The position numbers were made by a program, and so were the translations under genes. A DNA stretch of 64,000 nucleotides from contig NZ_CP044425.1 of NCBI RefSeq assembly GCF_008824185.1, positions 372,001-436,000 of the forward strand. The letters are read 5' to 3'. The notes under the pieces were generated by a model, which did no database searches, was not told the DNA's origin, and saw nothing but the letters and a program-made list of their open reading frames with translations. Source of the DNA: Paracoccus pantotrophus. GTDB lineage: Bacteria; Pseudomonadota; Alphaproteobacteria; Rhodobacterales; Rhodobacteraceae. Positions within the stretch are counted from its first letter, which is position 1. Each line of letters starts with the position of its first letter. Shown piece by piece: positions 1 through 8,764 of this stretch.

Positions 1-1
1 G

Positions 2-1048
2 ATCGGCTCCTATCCCTCGATGTCGCTCGCCCAGGCGCGCGAGATCTTCAAGCGCGATTTTGCCGACGTGATCCAGAAGGGCCGGAGCATCAAGATCGCT
101 ACCGACACCCGCCCCGGCACCGTCGCCGATCTGTTCGAGGGCTATGTCGCCGCTCTCAAGGAAGCCGGGAAGCCCTCCTGGAAGGAGACCGAAAAGGGCC
201 TCAACAAGATCGCCGACACACTGGGGCGCAACCGTCTCGCCCGCGAAGTCGAAGCCGAAGAAGTCATCGAGCTGATCCGCCCGATCTACGAGCGGGGCGC
301 GAAGTCGATGGCCGACCATGTGCGCTCCTATCTCCATGCCGCCTTTAGCTGGGGCATGAAGTCCGACAACGACTATCGGCAGCAGTCCCCCCGTCGCTTC
401 CGCATCCCCTTCAACCCGGCGTCGGGTATCCCGACCGAGCCCAAGGTGAAGGGCACGCGCTGGCTCGACGAGGACGAGTTCGTCCGGCTCTACCGCTGGC
501 TCGAATGCCCCGACACGCCAGTCCATCCGCCCTATACCCGCGCGGTCAGGCTCATCATGCTGACCGGACAGCGGGTGCAGGAGATCGCCGGCCTTCACAT
601 CGATCAGTGGGATGCCAAGGAGAAGATCATCGACTGGTCCAGGACCAAGAACGAACAGCCCCATGCCGTTCCGGTGCCCTCGCTTGCGGCGGAGTTGCTC
701 GCCTCCATCAACGTCAACGAATACGGCTGGTTTTTCCCATCGGCCCAAGATCCGTCGAAGCCCGTCAGCCACGGCACGCTTTACTCGTTCATGTGGCGTC
801 AGCGGGACCGCGGCGTCATCCCCTATGTGACGAATCGCGACCTGCGCCGGACCTTCAAGACGCTGGCCGGCAAGGCGGGCGTTCCGAAGGAAATCCGCGA
901 CCGGCTGCAAAACCACGCCTTACAGGACGTCAGTTCCAAGCACTACGACCGCTGGAACTACATGGTCGAGAAGCGGGCCGGAATGGCGAAATGGGATAAA
1001 TTTGTCCGGACGATGCTTGAGAAGAAGCACCTGAAGGCAGCCGCGTGA
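2..1048 (+). CDS. P4-type tyrosine recombinase/integrase, 5' end outside window
   Basis: Site-specific recombinase of the P4/CP4-57 integrase class, which inserts and excises genomic islands, often at tRNA genes. The open frame runs back to the window edge: the residues before the first Met (at 20) read IGSYPS, followed by MSLAQAR, the usual conserved N-terminal block, so the true start lies upstream. Counting from the Met at 20, the catalytic residues are Arg185 (TGQRVQEIAGL), Lys210, Arg276 (RDLRRTF), His299 and Tyr309 (SKHYDRW). The box II His is replaced by Arg273, which is also common in relatives. It sits beside defence-gene remnants and IS elements, so it probably belongs to a degraded island. 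A neighbouring tRNA, if any, would be outside the window. Confidence 0.9.
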   Translation: MGSYPSMSLAQAREIFKRDFADVIQKGRSIKIATDTRPGTVADLFEGYVAALKEAGKPSWKETEKGLNKIADTLGRNRLAREVEAEEVIELIRPIYERGAKSMADHVRSYLHAAFSWGMKSDNDYRQQSPRRFRIPFNPASGIPTEPKVKGTRWLDEDEFVRLYRWLECPDTPVHPPYTRAVRLIMLTGQRVQEIAGLHIDQWDAKEKIIDWSRTKNEQPHAVPVPSLAAELLASINVNEYGWFFPSAQDPSKPVSHGTLYSFMWRQRDRGVIPYVTNRDLRRTFKTLAGKAGVPKEIRDRLQNHALQDVSSKHYDRWNYMVEKRAGMAKWDKFVRTMLEKKHLKAAA

Positions 1049-1106
1049 TCTCAGACCGCTCAAGCCTCTCAGTAACCGCGCGAAGGTCATGCCAAGCTTT
1101 TGACGG

Positions 1107-1855
1107 TCAGCCGCCGGCAACCCCTTGGCTGCTTAATCTACGGAGGTTGCCATCAAGCTGGCGCTGCACCGTGTCGATGGGTTCTGACCAAATCTTCGAT
1201 AGCGCTTCTACCGCTCGGTTTGCATCCCACGGCCATGCCGCTCGCCCATCAACCTGTGCGAAAGGGCCATCCGTCTCGGTAAGGATTCGGTCCCGTGGCA
1301 TCTTGGCCGCCAGTGCCCTCCCCTTGTCACCGGCCAACATGGCCGGGCCAACGCTGAACCAGCACCCCAAATCGACCGCGCGCGCAAGCTCCCTTTGTGT
1401 TCCCGAAAACCAGTGAAGGATCGCTATGCCAGCACTGGGCTCCGTCACCAGCGCGTCAAGAACCTGCGTGGATGCGCGACGGCTATGAATACTCATGACG
1501 CGGCCCCCGACGCGAGCACAAAGACTGAGCACACGCGTGAAGACATGCTCTTGGTCCAGCCAATATCGCCGGTATTCTGGACCACCATCGAGGCCAATTT
1601 CGCCAACATACCGAACCTGCGGTAACAGGCGCTCAAACAGCGGAAGCTCGCCTTTACGTTCATGCGCGATTTGCGGATGCAGTCCGAGCGCTGTTCTAAT
1701 ACGCGGCGCATCCTTTGTGTTGTCAGCGCCGCCGTTCCGGACCACGCTGACGGTGTTGTCGTGACAGAAAGAACATAGAGATCGCGAACGACGCACTCGC
1801 GCGCTACGGTGTGTGGATCAGGATAAAGGTCTAGGTGCGCGTGGAAATCGATCAT
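1107..1855 (-). pseudogene. qatD: QatD-like TatD-family metal-dependent hydrolase, frameshifted
   Basis: TatD-type nuclease of the QatABCD anti-phage system. The start at 1855 overlaps the qatC stop (ATGA) and gives MIDFHAHLDLYPDP, the metal-binding HxH block. Reading then has to move to another frame near 1713-1722, within a GTGT/ACAC run, to continue with PRIRTALGLHPQIAHERKG, GEIGLDGG, HSRRA, LHWFSG and the conserved ETDGPFAQVD. The net change equals a 2-nt gain or a 1-nt loss. Without the shift, the 5' frame stops at 1493 after 120 residues. Every family block is otherwise present, so the damage looks recent. A sequencing error or programmed frameshift is possible but less likely, given that the neighbouring qat genes are also damaged. 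Confidence 0.8.
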
Positions 1856-3129
1856 TTGACGCCGTAAGCCTGATGAAGCGCGCGAAGCTCTTCAAGACCG
1901 CGCTCAAGCATACCGACAAGAGCCGGTCGATCAGCGATGAACGGGGACGCCAACGCATGACCGAGCCACGCCTCAATGCCATCTGCCTTGATGGCCGCAA
2001 GCGCGATCGCGACTGAGCGCACGTCGTCGAACCCCGAGTGATCTGCATCATCCTTTCCGATCGGTTCGTAGACGTAATCTGTCGTATCTTGGCTGGCGTC
2101 CCACGCGAGGAACGCCGCCCGTCGGACCTGACACGGAACGCATCGCCCGCATTGACGATAGTTGAACCGTTGGAATCGACCACAGCTCGTCGAACGTGCA
2201 GCCTCGGCGCCAAGCAAATTCTGGTCGGCGCACGCTTGGAGCATTTCGCCCTTGGTCTTCGTGGCATAAGGGTTGGTGATCTTGACACGGAGACCAGCCG
2301 CATCCAGCACCTTTTGCAGACGAGCCAGGAATTCCGGATGTGCCGTGCGAGTGCTGAGGCTTCCGAGCCGCCCGCCAGTCAGAGGCGGGTTAATGGCGAT
2401 GAAGCAGTTCTCGCACACGAAGAGTGGCACCTCCGCGACCTCCCGATAGGCTTTGAGGGCCGTGGCAGCGATCACGCCAAAAGTGATGAAAACAAGCGAC
2501 CTCGCCCGTTGCGAGGCTTCTTGCACACCCGGCGTATGTGCATTGTGGTTTAGTTGCAGGTGTCCGAGACCGCCCCCGATCTTTGCGGCAAAGTCGACCT
2601 GCTTGTCCGCGTCGCCTCGAACTGTCTGGCTGATTGCGAATGGCTTGTGGCCCGCCGCGGTTAGGTCAATCGCTCCGATCAAACTGTCTAGCCCGCCGGA
2701 CAGAAGTACCACACAGCTCTCAGGCGGCCGGACTGGTTCACGAGGCGGCGTGGGCAGCATCCCACCCTCGTGAAATCGCAGGGTCCAGCGGTCGGTCGTG
2801 AGGAATGCGAGCGCTTCGGCCAAGGCCCGGGCCTGCCCGTTCCAGAACGGCGCGTCCGCCACGGCAATGTCGAGTTCGATCTCTCGTGTCCACCCGTCCG
2901 GGCTCTTGTCGCGCAAGACTGCGAAATCTGCAGTCACGACACTCAGCGCGATCGATAACAAGTCCCAGGCCCGCGGGGCCGGGTCAAATCGTCGGCGTTG
3001 GATCTCGGATCTCGCCGCATCGCCAGCGCTTCCTTGTCCTTCGGCCCGCGGCTGGCCGTAAAGGACCACGCGCATGATACCTTCACCGCCGGGCAGATCC
3101 GCGCCGTCTGGACCGCAGGCCAGCCTCAT
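1852..3129 (-). CDS. qatC: QatC: QueC-like PP-loop ATPase of a Qat defence system
   Basis: 425 residues. QatC resembles QueC, the 7-cyano-7-deazaguanine synthase, and is one of four proteins of the QatABCD anti-phage system. The PP-loop signature SGGLDS lies at residues 144-149. A putative zinc cluster is formed by Cys316, Cys327, Cys330 and Cys333 (CGRCVPC). The first 135 residues are an extension that free-standing QueC lacks, typical of Qat versions. The gene overlaps qatB upstream and qatD downstream by ATGA, so the three were translationally coupled. No other queuosine or deazaguanine genes are nearby, which argues against a tRNA-modification role. The frame is intact, but with qatA missing and qatD shifted the system is probably inactive. 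Confidence 0.85.
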   Translation of the reverse strand: MRLACGPDGADLPGGEGIMRVVLYGQPRAEGQGSAGDAARSEIQRRRFDPAPRAWDLLSIALSVVTADFAVLRDKSPDGWTREIELDIAVADAPFWNGQARALAEALAFLTTDRWTLRFHEGGMLPTPPREPVRPPESCVVLLSGGLDSLIGAIDLTAAGHKPFAISQTVRGDADKQVDFAAKIGGGLGHLQLNHNAHTPGVQEASQRARSLVFITFGVIAATALKAYREVAEVPLFVCENCFIAINPPLTGGRLGSLSTRTAHPEFLARLQKVLDAAGLRVKITNPYATKTKGEMLQACADQNLLGAEAARSTSCGRFQRFNYRQCGRCVPCQVRRAAFLAWDASQDTTDYVYEPIGKDDADHSGFDDVRSVAIALAAIKADGIEAWLGHALASPFIADRPALVGMLERGLEELRALHQAYGVK

Positions 3130-3971
3130 TCCGCGTATCCTTCAAACACCTCAAATGTCTCCCTCAGAGCATCCCTAACAACCTGACTGATGCGACCACT
3201 GGTGAGGCTGCGTCCGGCATCGCGCAGCTTGCGGAATGCCGCTGCCACGCTCTGCTTCACATAGTCCCGCACTTCCTTGAGCCGAGACAGAGCTGTCACC
3301 GCACTCGGCGCCTTCTCAACGATGGTCTTGCCGACATCGAGTTCAAAGCGACGGAAGACGTCGATTGCCGTGAAACGCTCGATGGCGAAGGCGCGCTGCT
3401 CAGGGTCGAGATTTAGCAGATCCGCATCTGGGAACCGGGTAAGAAGCTCGGTCAAGGCATCCCGAATTGCCGCGCGCTCAGCTTCTGCGTCCTGCGTCCC
3501 GTCGACCGGCCGAACCGCCTCCACAACGGCGTTCATAACTTCCTGCACATTGCGGCCGGCGAGGAGTGCCGGATCAAGCGGGCTGCCTGGCTCGGCCGGC
3601 TGTCCCGCTGCAACCCGCGCCAGCGCTCCGCCAAGCGCACCGGCGGTTGCCGCCGTACCTCCGAAGCGCCGAGTCGCTGTTGCCGATCCGCCATAGCCGG
3701 TCCGGACGTAGTGACCCATGCTGCGCCGCATGTCCCCACCATCGCCTGATTTTGCGAACTCGCCTAGCGCACGACGCGCACCGCGGAAGCGGACTGGTGG
3801 GGCAAGTGGTGCGGGCGCCGGCGGCACCTGGGGGGCCGCAACACCGTCATCGGCTGGAGCGTCCCCGCCTTCCGCCCCATTGTCAGACGCCTCTCCCGTG
3901 GGCGGGTCCGGGGTCCAGGGTGGCACCATCGAGACGCCGCTGCCCGGGCCTCCACTAGGGTCAGGATGCAT
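3126..3971 (-). CDS. qatB: QatB-like protein, 5' end replaced by IS sequence
   Basis: 281-residue open frame matching the QatB position and style: a Gly/Pro-rich N-terminus (GGPGSGVSMVPPWTPDPP), a long Ala/Pro-rich linker (residues 25-60), then a mostly helical alpha-rich body. Its biochemical role in Qat is unknown. The first five codons (MHPDP) are read from the terminal inverted repeat of the adjacent IS, which begins at 3958, so the native start codon and ribosome-binding site are gone. It overlaps qatC by ATGA. The qatA ATPase gene expected next to qatB (upstream on the minus strand) is not found on either side of the IS. Expression would depend on IS-borne signals. Confidence 0.65.
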   Translation of the reverse strand: MHPDPSGGPGSGVSMVPPWTPDPPTGEASDNGAEGGDAPADDGVAAPQVPPAPAPLAPPVRFRGARRALGEFAKSGDGGDMRRSMGHYVRTGYGGSATATRRFGGTAATAGALGGALARVAAGQPAEPGSPLDPALLAGRNVQEVMNAVVEAVRPVDGTQDAEAERAAIRDALTELLTRFPDADLLNLDPEQRAFAIERFTAIDVFRRFELDVGKTIVEKAPSAVTALSRLKEVRDYVKQSVAAAFRKLRDAGRSLTSGRISQVVRDALRETFEVFEGYAE

Positions 3972-4021
3972 TGATTTTCAGTGTGCTACGTGATTCACGG
4001 CTCGGAAAACGGAGCGGTGAC

Positions 4022-4393
4022 ATGAGCGACCTGTACTGGCTGACCGACGAGCAGATGACCAAGCTTGCCCCTTTCTTCCCGAAGTCGCACGGCAAGCCAC
4101 GCGTCGATGACAAGCGTGTTCTAAGCGGGATTATCTTCATCAATCGCAATGGTTTGCGCTGGCGAGATGCCCCCAGGGAGTATGGGCCGCACAAGACGCT
4201 CTACAGCCGGTGGAAGCGTTGGAGCGAGAAAGGCATTTTCGCCAGGATGATGATCGGGCTGGCCGCCGACCACGGCGAGGAAAAGACCGTGATGATCGAC
4301 GCGACCTATCTGAAAGCGCACCGCACCGCGACCAGCTTGGCCGTGAAAAAGGGGGGCGTGGACGCCTCGTCGGCCGGACCAAGGGCGGCATGA
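4022..4393 (+). CDS. IS5-family transposase, OrfA
   Basis: 123 residues starting MSDLYWLTDEQM, the N-terminal part of an IS427-group transposase. It includes the helix-turn-helix-like region (residues 20-75) and the first catalytic Asp in VMIDATYLKAH (about residues 84-94). A start at 3971 in the same frame would add 17 residues, but the Met at 4022 is the usual one. The frame runs through AAAAAGGGGGG at 4346-4356 and stops at 4393. A -1 shift there would fuse it to OrfB and make the full DDE enzyme. Confidence 0.88.
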   Translation: MSDLYWLTDEQMTKLAPFFPKSHGKPRVDDKRVLSGIIFINRNGLRWRDAPREYGPHKTLYSRWKRWSEKGIFARMMIGLAADHGEEKTVMIDATYLKAHRTATSLAVKKGGVDASSAGPRAA

Positions 4394-4779
4394 ACACGAA
4401 GCTGCATGCCATCTGTGACAGCCAGGGCCGACCGCTCGACCTGTTCGTCACCGCAGGGCAGGTCAGCGACTACATCGGGGCGCGGGCGTTGCTCAGCAGC
4501 CTCCCAAAGGTCGATTGGCTGCTCGGGGATCGCGGCTATGACGCCGACTGGTTCCGGGAAGCCTTGCAGGACAAGGGGATACGAGCCTGCATCCCCGGCC
4601 GAAAGCAGCGCAAGACACCGGTCAAATACGACAAGCGCCGATACAAGCGGCGCAACCGCATCGAGATCATGTTTGGCAGGCTCAAGGACTGGCGGCGCGT
4701 GGCAACCCGATACGACAGATGCCCGAAGGTCTTCCTCTCGGCCATCGCGCTCGCGGCAACCGTCATTTATTGGTTATGA
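4347..4779 (+). CDS. IS5-family transposase, OrfB (expressed by -1 frameshift)
   Basis: C-terminal half of the IS transposase, in the -1 frame relative to OrfA. It carries the second Asp (LLGDRGYDADWF) and the catalytic Glu block (RYKRRNRIEIMFGRLKDWRR), completing the DDE triad, and ends at 4779 inside the right terminal repeat. The frame is open from 4210, but the region before the slippery run is only an overlap with OrfA. The start given here is therefore the approximate fusion point rather than an initiation codon. Both frames look undamaged, so the copy may still be active. Confidence 0.85.
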
Positions 4780-4789
4780 ATCCTGACCC

Positions 4790-5205
4790 TAAGCAAACTA
4801 AACTCGTCGGTTTTTGCGACATTTGCGTCGGAATGGCAACCAGGCACGCGGTACGGTCGGGACGGTATCCTATGCGGTTGTATTAAGGCTACTTTGTGTC
4901 AGGCTTGCAAAGCGTTTCGCCCGCTCGCGCTCTGGCTGTGCCGGCAAAGCGCAAAGAACCGCTCATCCGGGCGGCGGGATGCCGCCGGATTGGCCTTGGC
5001 GCGGCCCGCTCGGCAAGATTCCCCCCGCGAATCCCCCCGATTGGGGCATCGCGCCGGCTTTTGCCATCGCCCCGACCCATGCTATAGACCTTGGGCGGCG
5101 TTGCGAGATGGGCCGTGGCGCGCGAACCGCAACGCTGTTCCGCCGCACAACCATGACAAGATCCGCGCCTTCCGCAGCCGCGGCGGGAAACGGGAATGAC
5201 GGAAG
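4790..5205. other. Intergenic region between IS copy A and glf
   Basis: About 415 bp without a convincing gene. The first 110 bp are AT-richer than the surroundings, the rest is GC-rich. I see no remnant of qatA on the minus strand, which a clean insertion into the qat operon would require. A TATAGA-like box occurs near 5082, about 120 bp before glf, but I cannot assign a promoter with confidence. Confidence 0.5.
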
Positions 5206-6339
5206 ATGAAGATACTGCTTGTGGGCGCGGGACTGTCGGGCGCGGTGATCGGGCGCCAGTTGGCCGAGGCCGGCCATGACTGCCGCATCATCGACAGCCG
5301 CCCGCATATCGGCGGCAATTGCCATACCGAGCGCGACCCCGAGACCGGCGTCATGCTGCATCTTTACGGCCCGCATATCTTCCATACCGACGACGCGGGG
5401 GTCTGGGACTATGTCAACCGCTTCGCCGAATTCGTGCCGTTCCAGAACCGGGTCAAGACCACCTCGCAGGGCGCGGTCTATTCGCTGCCGGTGAACCTGC
5501 ACACCATCAACCAGTTCTTCGGCAAGACCCTGCGCCCGGACGAGGCGCGCGCCTTCATCGAAAGCCGCGCCGACCGCTCGATCGCCGAGCCGCAGAGCTT
5601 CGAGGAACAGGCGCTGCGCTTCGTCGGCCCGGAACTCTACGAGGCGTTCTTCAAGGGCTATACCGAAAAGCAATGGGGCTGCTCGCCGCGCGAATTGCCG
5701 GCCTCGATCCTCAAGCGCCTGCCGCTGCGTTTCAACTATGACGACAATTATTTCTTCCACCGCTTCCAGGGCATGCCGCGCGCCGGCTATACGGCGATGG
5801 TGGCGGCGATCCTGGATCATCCGCGCATCTCGGTCGAGCTGGAGACCCCCTATCGCGCCGAGATGGCCGAGCAGGCCGACCACCTGTTCTGGTCGGGACC
5901 GCTGGACGGGTTCTTCGACTACAGCCTGGGCCGGCTGGGCTATCGCACCCTGGATTTCGAGCGTTTCACCTATCAGGGCGATTACCAGGGCTGCGCGGTG
6001 ATGAACTATGGCGACCGCGATGTGCCCTGGACGCGCATCACCGAGCACAAGCATTTCTCGCCCTGGGAAAGCCACGAGGCCAGCACCTGCTATCGCGAAT
6101 ATTCGCGCGCCGCCGGGCCGGGCGACATCCCCTATTACCCGATCCGCCTGGTCGAGGAGAAATCGCTTCTGGCGCAATATGTCGATCTGGCGCAGGCGCA
6201 GAAGGGCGTCACCTTCGTCGGCCGGCTGGGCACCTATCGCTATCTCGACATGGACGTGACCATCCGCGAGGCGCTGGACACGGCGGCGGTGTTTTTGGGG
6301 AGGCCATCTATACCAGCGTTTTGCACATCACCACTATGA
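5206..6339 (+). CDS. glf: UDP-galactopyranose mutase
   Basis: 377 residues, the usual length for bacterial Glf. This cytoplasmic flavoenzyme interconverts UDP-galactopyranose and UDP-galactofuranose for galactofuranose-containing surface polysaccharides. The FAD-binding GAGLSG is at residues 7-12. Family blocks visible include GGNCHTERD, YGPHIFHT, FNYDDNYFFHRFQGMP, a WTRITEHKHF active-site region and the C-terminal GRLGTYRYLDMD. The last 15 or so residues (from about 6295) run into sequence of different composition, and the 3' end overlaps the next gene's possible start. The tail may therefore have been altered by recombination. The next genes, a sulfotransferase and a hydrolase, fit polysaccharide modification. 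Confidence 0.93.
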   Translation: MKILLVGAGLSGAVIGRQLAEAGHDCRIIDSRPHIGGNCHTERDPETGVMLHLYGPHIFHTDDAGVWDYVNRFAEFVPFQNRVKTTSQGAVYSLPVNLHTINQFFGKTLRPDEARAFIESRADRSIAEPQSFEEQALRFVGPELYEAFFKGYTEKQWGCSPRELPASILKRLPLRFNYDDNYFFHRFQGMPRAGYTAMVAAILDHPRISVELETPYRAEMAEQADHLFWSGPLDGFFDYSLGRLGYRTLDFERFTYQGDYQGCAVMNYGDRDVPWTRITEHKHFSPWESHEASTCYREYSRAAGPGDIPYYPIRLVEEKSLLAQYVDLAQAQKGVTFVGRLGTYRYLDMDVTIREALDTAAVFLGRPSIPAFCTSPL

Positions 6340-7220
6340 TCAAGATATTCAATCCGCTTTATGTTTCACGCAGTTGGAACAGGAAAAGGCCGCAAGCGCC
6401 CTTCCAGACAGCAACCTCACAACCTGCCTCAACCGATACCCCGGAGAAGAAAGAAATGTTCTACTACCAAAACTGTAACCAGAGGCTCGGTCCGCAGCAG
6501 ATGAACTATCATTTTTCGATTTCGCTAAAGAATATGTATTTCTTTTGTGAAGTAGCGAAATCGGGATGCTCGGCCGTAAAGAAAGAGCTATGGCGGCAGG
6601 AAACAATGGATGTGCCCGTACCCGCCGGCTTTCTGCAGGAAAACCACAACCCCCATGTCCCTTTTCAGCATCAGCTTCTGATCAAACCCTTCCAGATGGG
6701 TCGCACGAAATTCAACGAATTTATCAGAGACAGCAACGTCATCAAATGGGCGGTCGTGCGTAACCCCTTTGCGCGGATTCTGTCTGGTTATCTCGACAAG
6801 GTTCGGCGTAACGAGCCCCAGTTCAGAAACATCGCGCACAGGGTGGCAAAACTACGCGACGTTCACGTGTCCGCTGTTGCGCATAATTCCGTAAGCTTCG
6901 AGGAATATTGCGAAGCATTGACGCTGTTCGAACAGCCGCTGGACTTCGATCAGCATTGGCGGCCACAATACGAACACATCTGTGCGGATATCATACCATA
7001 TACTTTCTTTGCGAAGCTTGAAACATTGGACGAAGACTCCGGCGATATCGCGCGCCGAGTCGGCTTGGCAAAGCTTTCCTTCACCGCCGGGCGTTCACAC
7101 GCAACCGGGTCCAATGAGAAGGTGCAGGAATACTATACCCAGAAAACTGCCGACATTGTGCGAAAAGTCTACGCCAATGATTTCGAGCATTTCGGCTATA
7201 GCCTTGAAATTCCCCGGTGA
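6321..7220 (+). CDS. Sulfotransferase family 2 protein
   Basis: Predicted PAPS-dependent sulfotransferase (Sulfotransfer_2-like), probably sulfating a surface carbohydrate. The 5'-phosphosulfate loop is seen as FCEVAKSGCSAVKKELW and the 3'-phosphate site as VVRNPFARILSGYLDK, in the usual order and spacing. The start is uncertain. ATG 6321 overlaps glf by 19 bp, ATG 6336 is possible, and ATG 6456 (MFYYQN) would start just before conserved sequence. The first 45 residues look unconserved. Base composition is clearly more AT-rich than the flanking chromosome and codon use is less GC-biased, pointing to horizontal acquisition. It lies between glf and a hydrolase-like gene within an IS-flanked segment. 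Confidence 0.8.
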   Translation: MHITTMIKIFNPLYVSRSWNRKRPQAPFQTATSQPASTDTPEKKEMFYYQNCNQRLGPQQMNYHFSISLKNMYFFCEVAKSGCSAVKKELWRQETMDVPVPAGFLQENHNPHVPFQHQLLIKPFQMGRTKFNEFIRDSNVIKWAVVRNPFARILSGYLDKVRRNEPQFRNIAHRVAKLRDVHVSAVAHNSVSFEEYCEALTLFEQPLDFDQHWRPQYEHICADIIPYTFFAKLETLDEDSGDIARRVGLAKLSFTAGRSHATGSNEKVQEYYTQKTADIVRKVYANDFEHFGYSLEIPR

Positions 7221-7283
7221 GGCCTGCACCCGGATCTGTCTGATTGAACAATAAGTAAGCCGACGGGATATAGAGGCAGTCCG

Positions 7284-8123
7284 ATGAGGCTACTCCGATT
7301 TCTTACAAGGCGAAAGCATATAGGAGAGGTCAACGCCTCTTCGGACTTTGTCTTCCAGCTTTCGAACCATCGTCTTCAATACACGGCTGGCGGCCGGACG
7401 CTGATCGTTTCTTTCGATAACGCAGCTCGGCCGCTTAACGAAAAATACGTCGGCCGCCATACCTGGGGCCAGAAATTCTATCTTGGGCAAGGCCATTCGC
7501 TGCTGGGCGTAATTGCACGCAGACGCGATTGGTATCGCCGCTACGACCTCATAGAAGCATTTGAAGCGATAAAGAATCAGGGCTTCTTTGAGAGTTTTTC
7601 GAACGTTGTCTTTACAGGAGGCTCCATGGGCGGTTACGCGGCAGCCGCCTTCGCCCCCTTTGCGCCGGGATGTAAAGTAGTCGCGTACAGCCCGCAGAGC
7701 ACCTTGAAACCAGACATTACGCCGTGGGAAAACAGGTTTCCAGAAGGCACAAGGCAGAACTGGTCCCTGCCCTTCTGGGACGGCGCGGACGGGGTCCGCC
7801 ATGCCGGCCTATGCTATATTATTTACGACAACTTGGACACTTTCGACAGACGACACGCAGACCGCTTGTCCGTAGGACCGCATGTTGTCAATTTGCCAAT
7901 ACCGGGCGCTGGACACGGCGGTGCGCCTATGTTGAACCAGATAGGCATTTTCAAGGAGGTCAATCGAGCGATGATCGCTGGTAAACTGGATCCGAAATGG
8001 TTCTTCAAGACTATAAGGGCTCGCCGTGGCACCTTGTTGTATCGCGAAGTCTTGGCAAACCACGCGCTCGCAAGAAACCATCCCACTTTTGCCGAGTGCG
8101 TCCATAGGCTTGCCGGTCCATAG
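7284..8123 (+). CDS. Alpha/beta-hydrolase-fold protein of unknown function
   Basis: 279 residues. The nucleophile elbow GGSMGGYAA (about residues 111-119) and a late His in GAGHGG support a serine alpha/beta-hydrolase fold. No signal peptide is seen, so it is probably cytoplasmic. I do not recognise a specific substrate. It follows the sulfotransferase by about 60 bp on the same strand and shares its lower GC content, so the two probably arrived together. A role in processing or deacylating a polysaccharide or lipid is only a guess from context. The gene ends about 30 bp before the IS remnant at 8155 and appears complete. Confidence 0.6.
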   Translation: MRLLRFLTRRKHIGEVNASSDFVFQLSNHRLQYTAGGRTLIVSFDNAARPLNEKYVGRHTWGQKFYLGQGHSLLGVIARRRDWYRRYDLIEAFEAIKNQGFFESFSNVVFTGGSMGGYAAAAFAPFAPGCKVVAYSPQSTLKPDITPWENRFPEGTRQNWSLPFWDGADGVRHAGLCYIIYDNLDTFDRRHADRLSVGPHVVNLPIPGAGHGGAPMLNQIGIFKEVNRAMIAGKLDPKWFFKTIRARRGTLLYREVLANHALARNHPTFAECVHRLAGP

Positions 8124-8154
8124 CGCCAAGCTTCGCGACCTGACATTAAACCTA

Positions 8155-8320
8155 GGGTCAGGATGCATTGATTTTCAGTGTGCTACGTGATTCACGGCTC
8201 GGAAAACGGAGCGGTGACATGAGCGACCTGTACTGGCTGACCGACGAGCAGATGACCAAGCTTGCCCCTTTCTTCCCGAAGTCGCACGGCAAGCCACGCG
8301 TCGATGACAAGCGTGTTCTA
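8155..8320 (+). mobile_element. 166-bp left-end remnant of the IS, copy B
   Basis: Identical by eye to the first 166 bp of copy A (3958-4123), in the same orientation and also preceded by TA. It contains the left terminal repeat and the first codons of OrfA. It stops exactly where copy C begins, at a TTCTA site, so copy C inserted at a TA inside it. The rest of copy B is not found on the far side of copy C and must have been deleted. Confidence 0.92.
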
Positions 8321-8330
8321 GGGTCAGGAT

Positions 8331-8764
8331 TCATAACCAATAGATGACGAGAGCCGCGAGGGCGATGGCTGAGAGGAACACCTTGGGGCATCGGTCATAG
8401 CGGGTCGCGACGCGCCTCCAGTCCTTGAGCCTGCCGAACATGATCTCGATGCGGTTACGCCGCTTGTATCTCCGCTTATCGTATTTGATCGGCGTCTTGC
8501 GTTTCTTCCGGCCTGGGATGCAGGCACGTATCCCCTTGTCCTGCAACGCTTCTCTGAACCAGTCAGCGTCATAGCCACGATCCCCGAGTAGCCATTTGAC
8601 GTTTGGCAGACCACTCAGCAGGGCCCGAGCGCCGATATAATCGCTGACCTGTCCAGCGGTGACGAACAGGTCGATCGGTCGCCCCTGACTGTCGCAGATG
8701 GCGTGCAGCTTGGTGTTCATACCGCCTTTGGTTCGACCGATCAGGCGACCACGCCCCCCTTTTT
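8331..8764 (-). CDS. IS5-family transposase, OrfB (copy C)
   Basis: C-terminal part of the copy C transposase, carrying LLGDRGYDADWF (second Asp) and the RNRIEIMFGRLKDWRR block (Glu). It is read by -1 frameshifting from OrfA. The frame is open upstream to 8900, but the start given here is the approximate fusion position. No disruption is visible, so copy C could be functional. Confidence 0.85.

Larger units (their letters stand above)
3958..4789 (+). mobile_element. IS5-family (IS427-type) insertion sequence, copy A
   Basis: 832-bp element bounded by inverted repeats GGGTCAGGAT (3958-3967) and ATCCTGACCC (4780-4789), with TA on both sides (3956-3957 and 4790-4791) as a likely 2-bp target duplication. 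It encodes a DDE transposase in two overlapping frames joined by a slippery A5G6 run at 4346-4356, as in the IS427 group. It sits at the 5' end of qatB. The sequence on its right does not resume qat genes, so the insertion was accompanied or followed by a deletion. Confidence 0.92.

Noticed and set aside
4963..6177. 404-codon minus-strand frame opposite glf
   Set aside because: Low-complexity shadow frame; the sense strand encodes a complete UDP-galactopyranose mutase.
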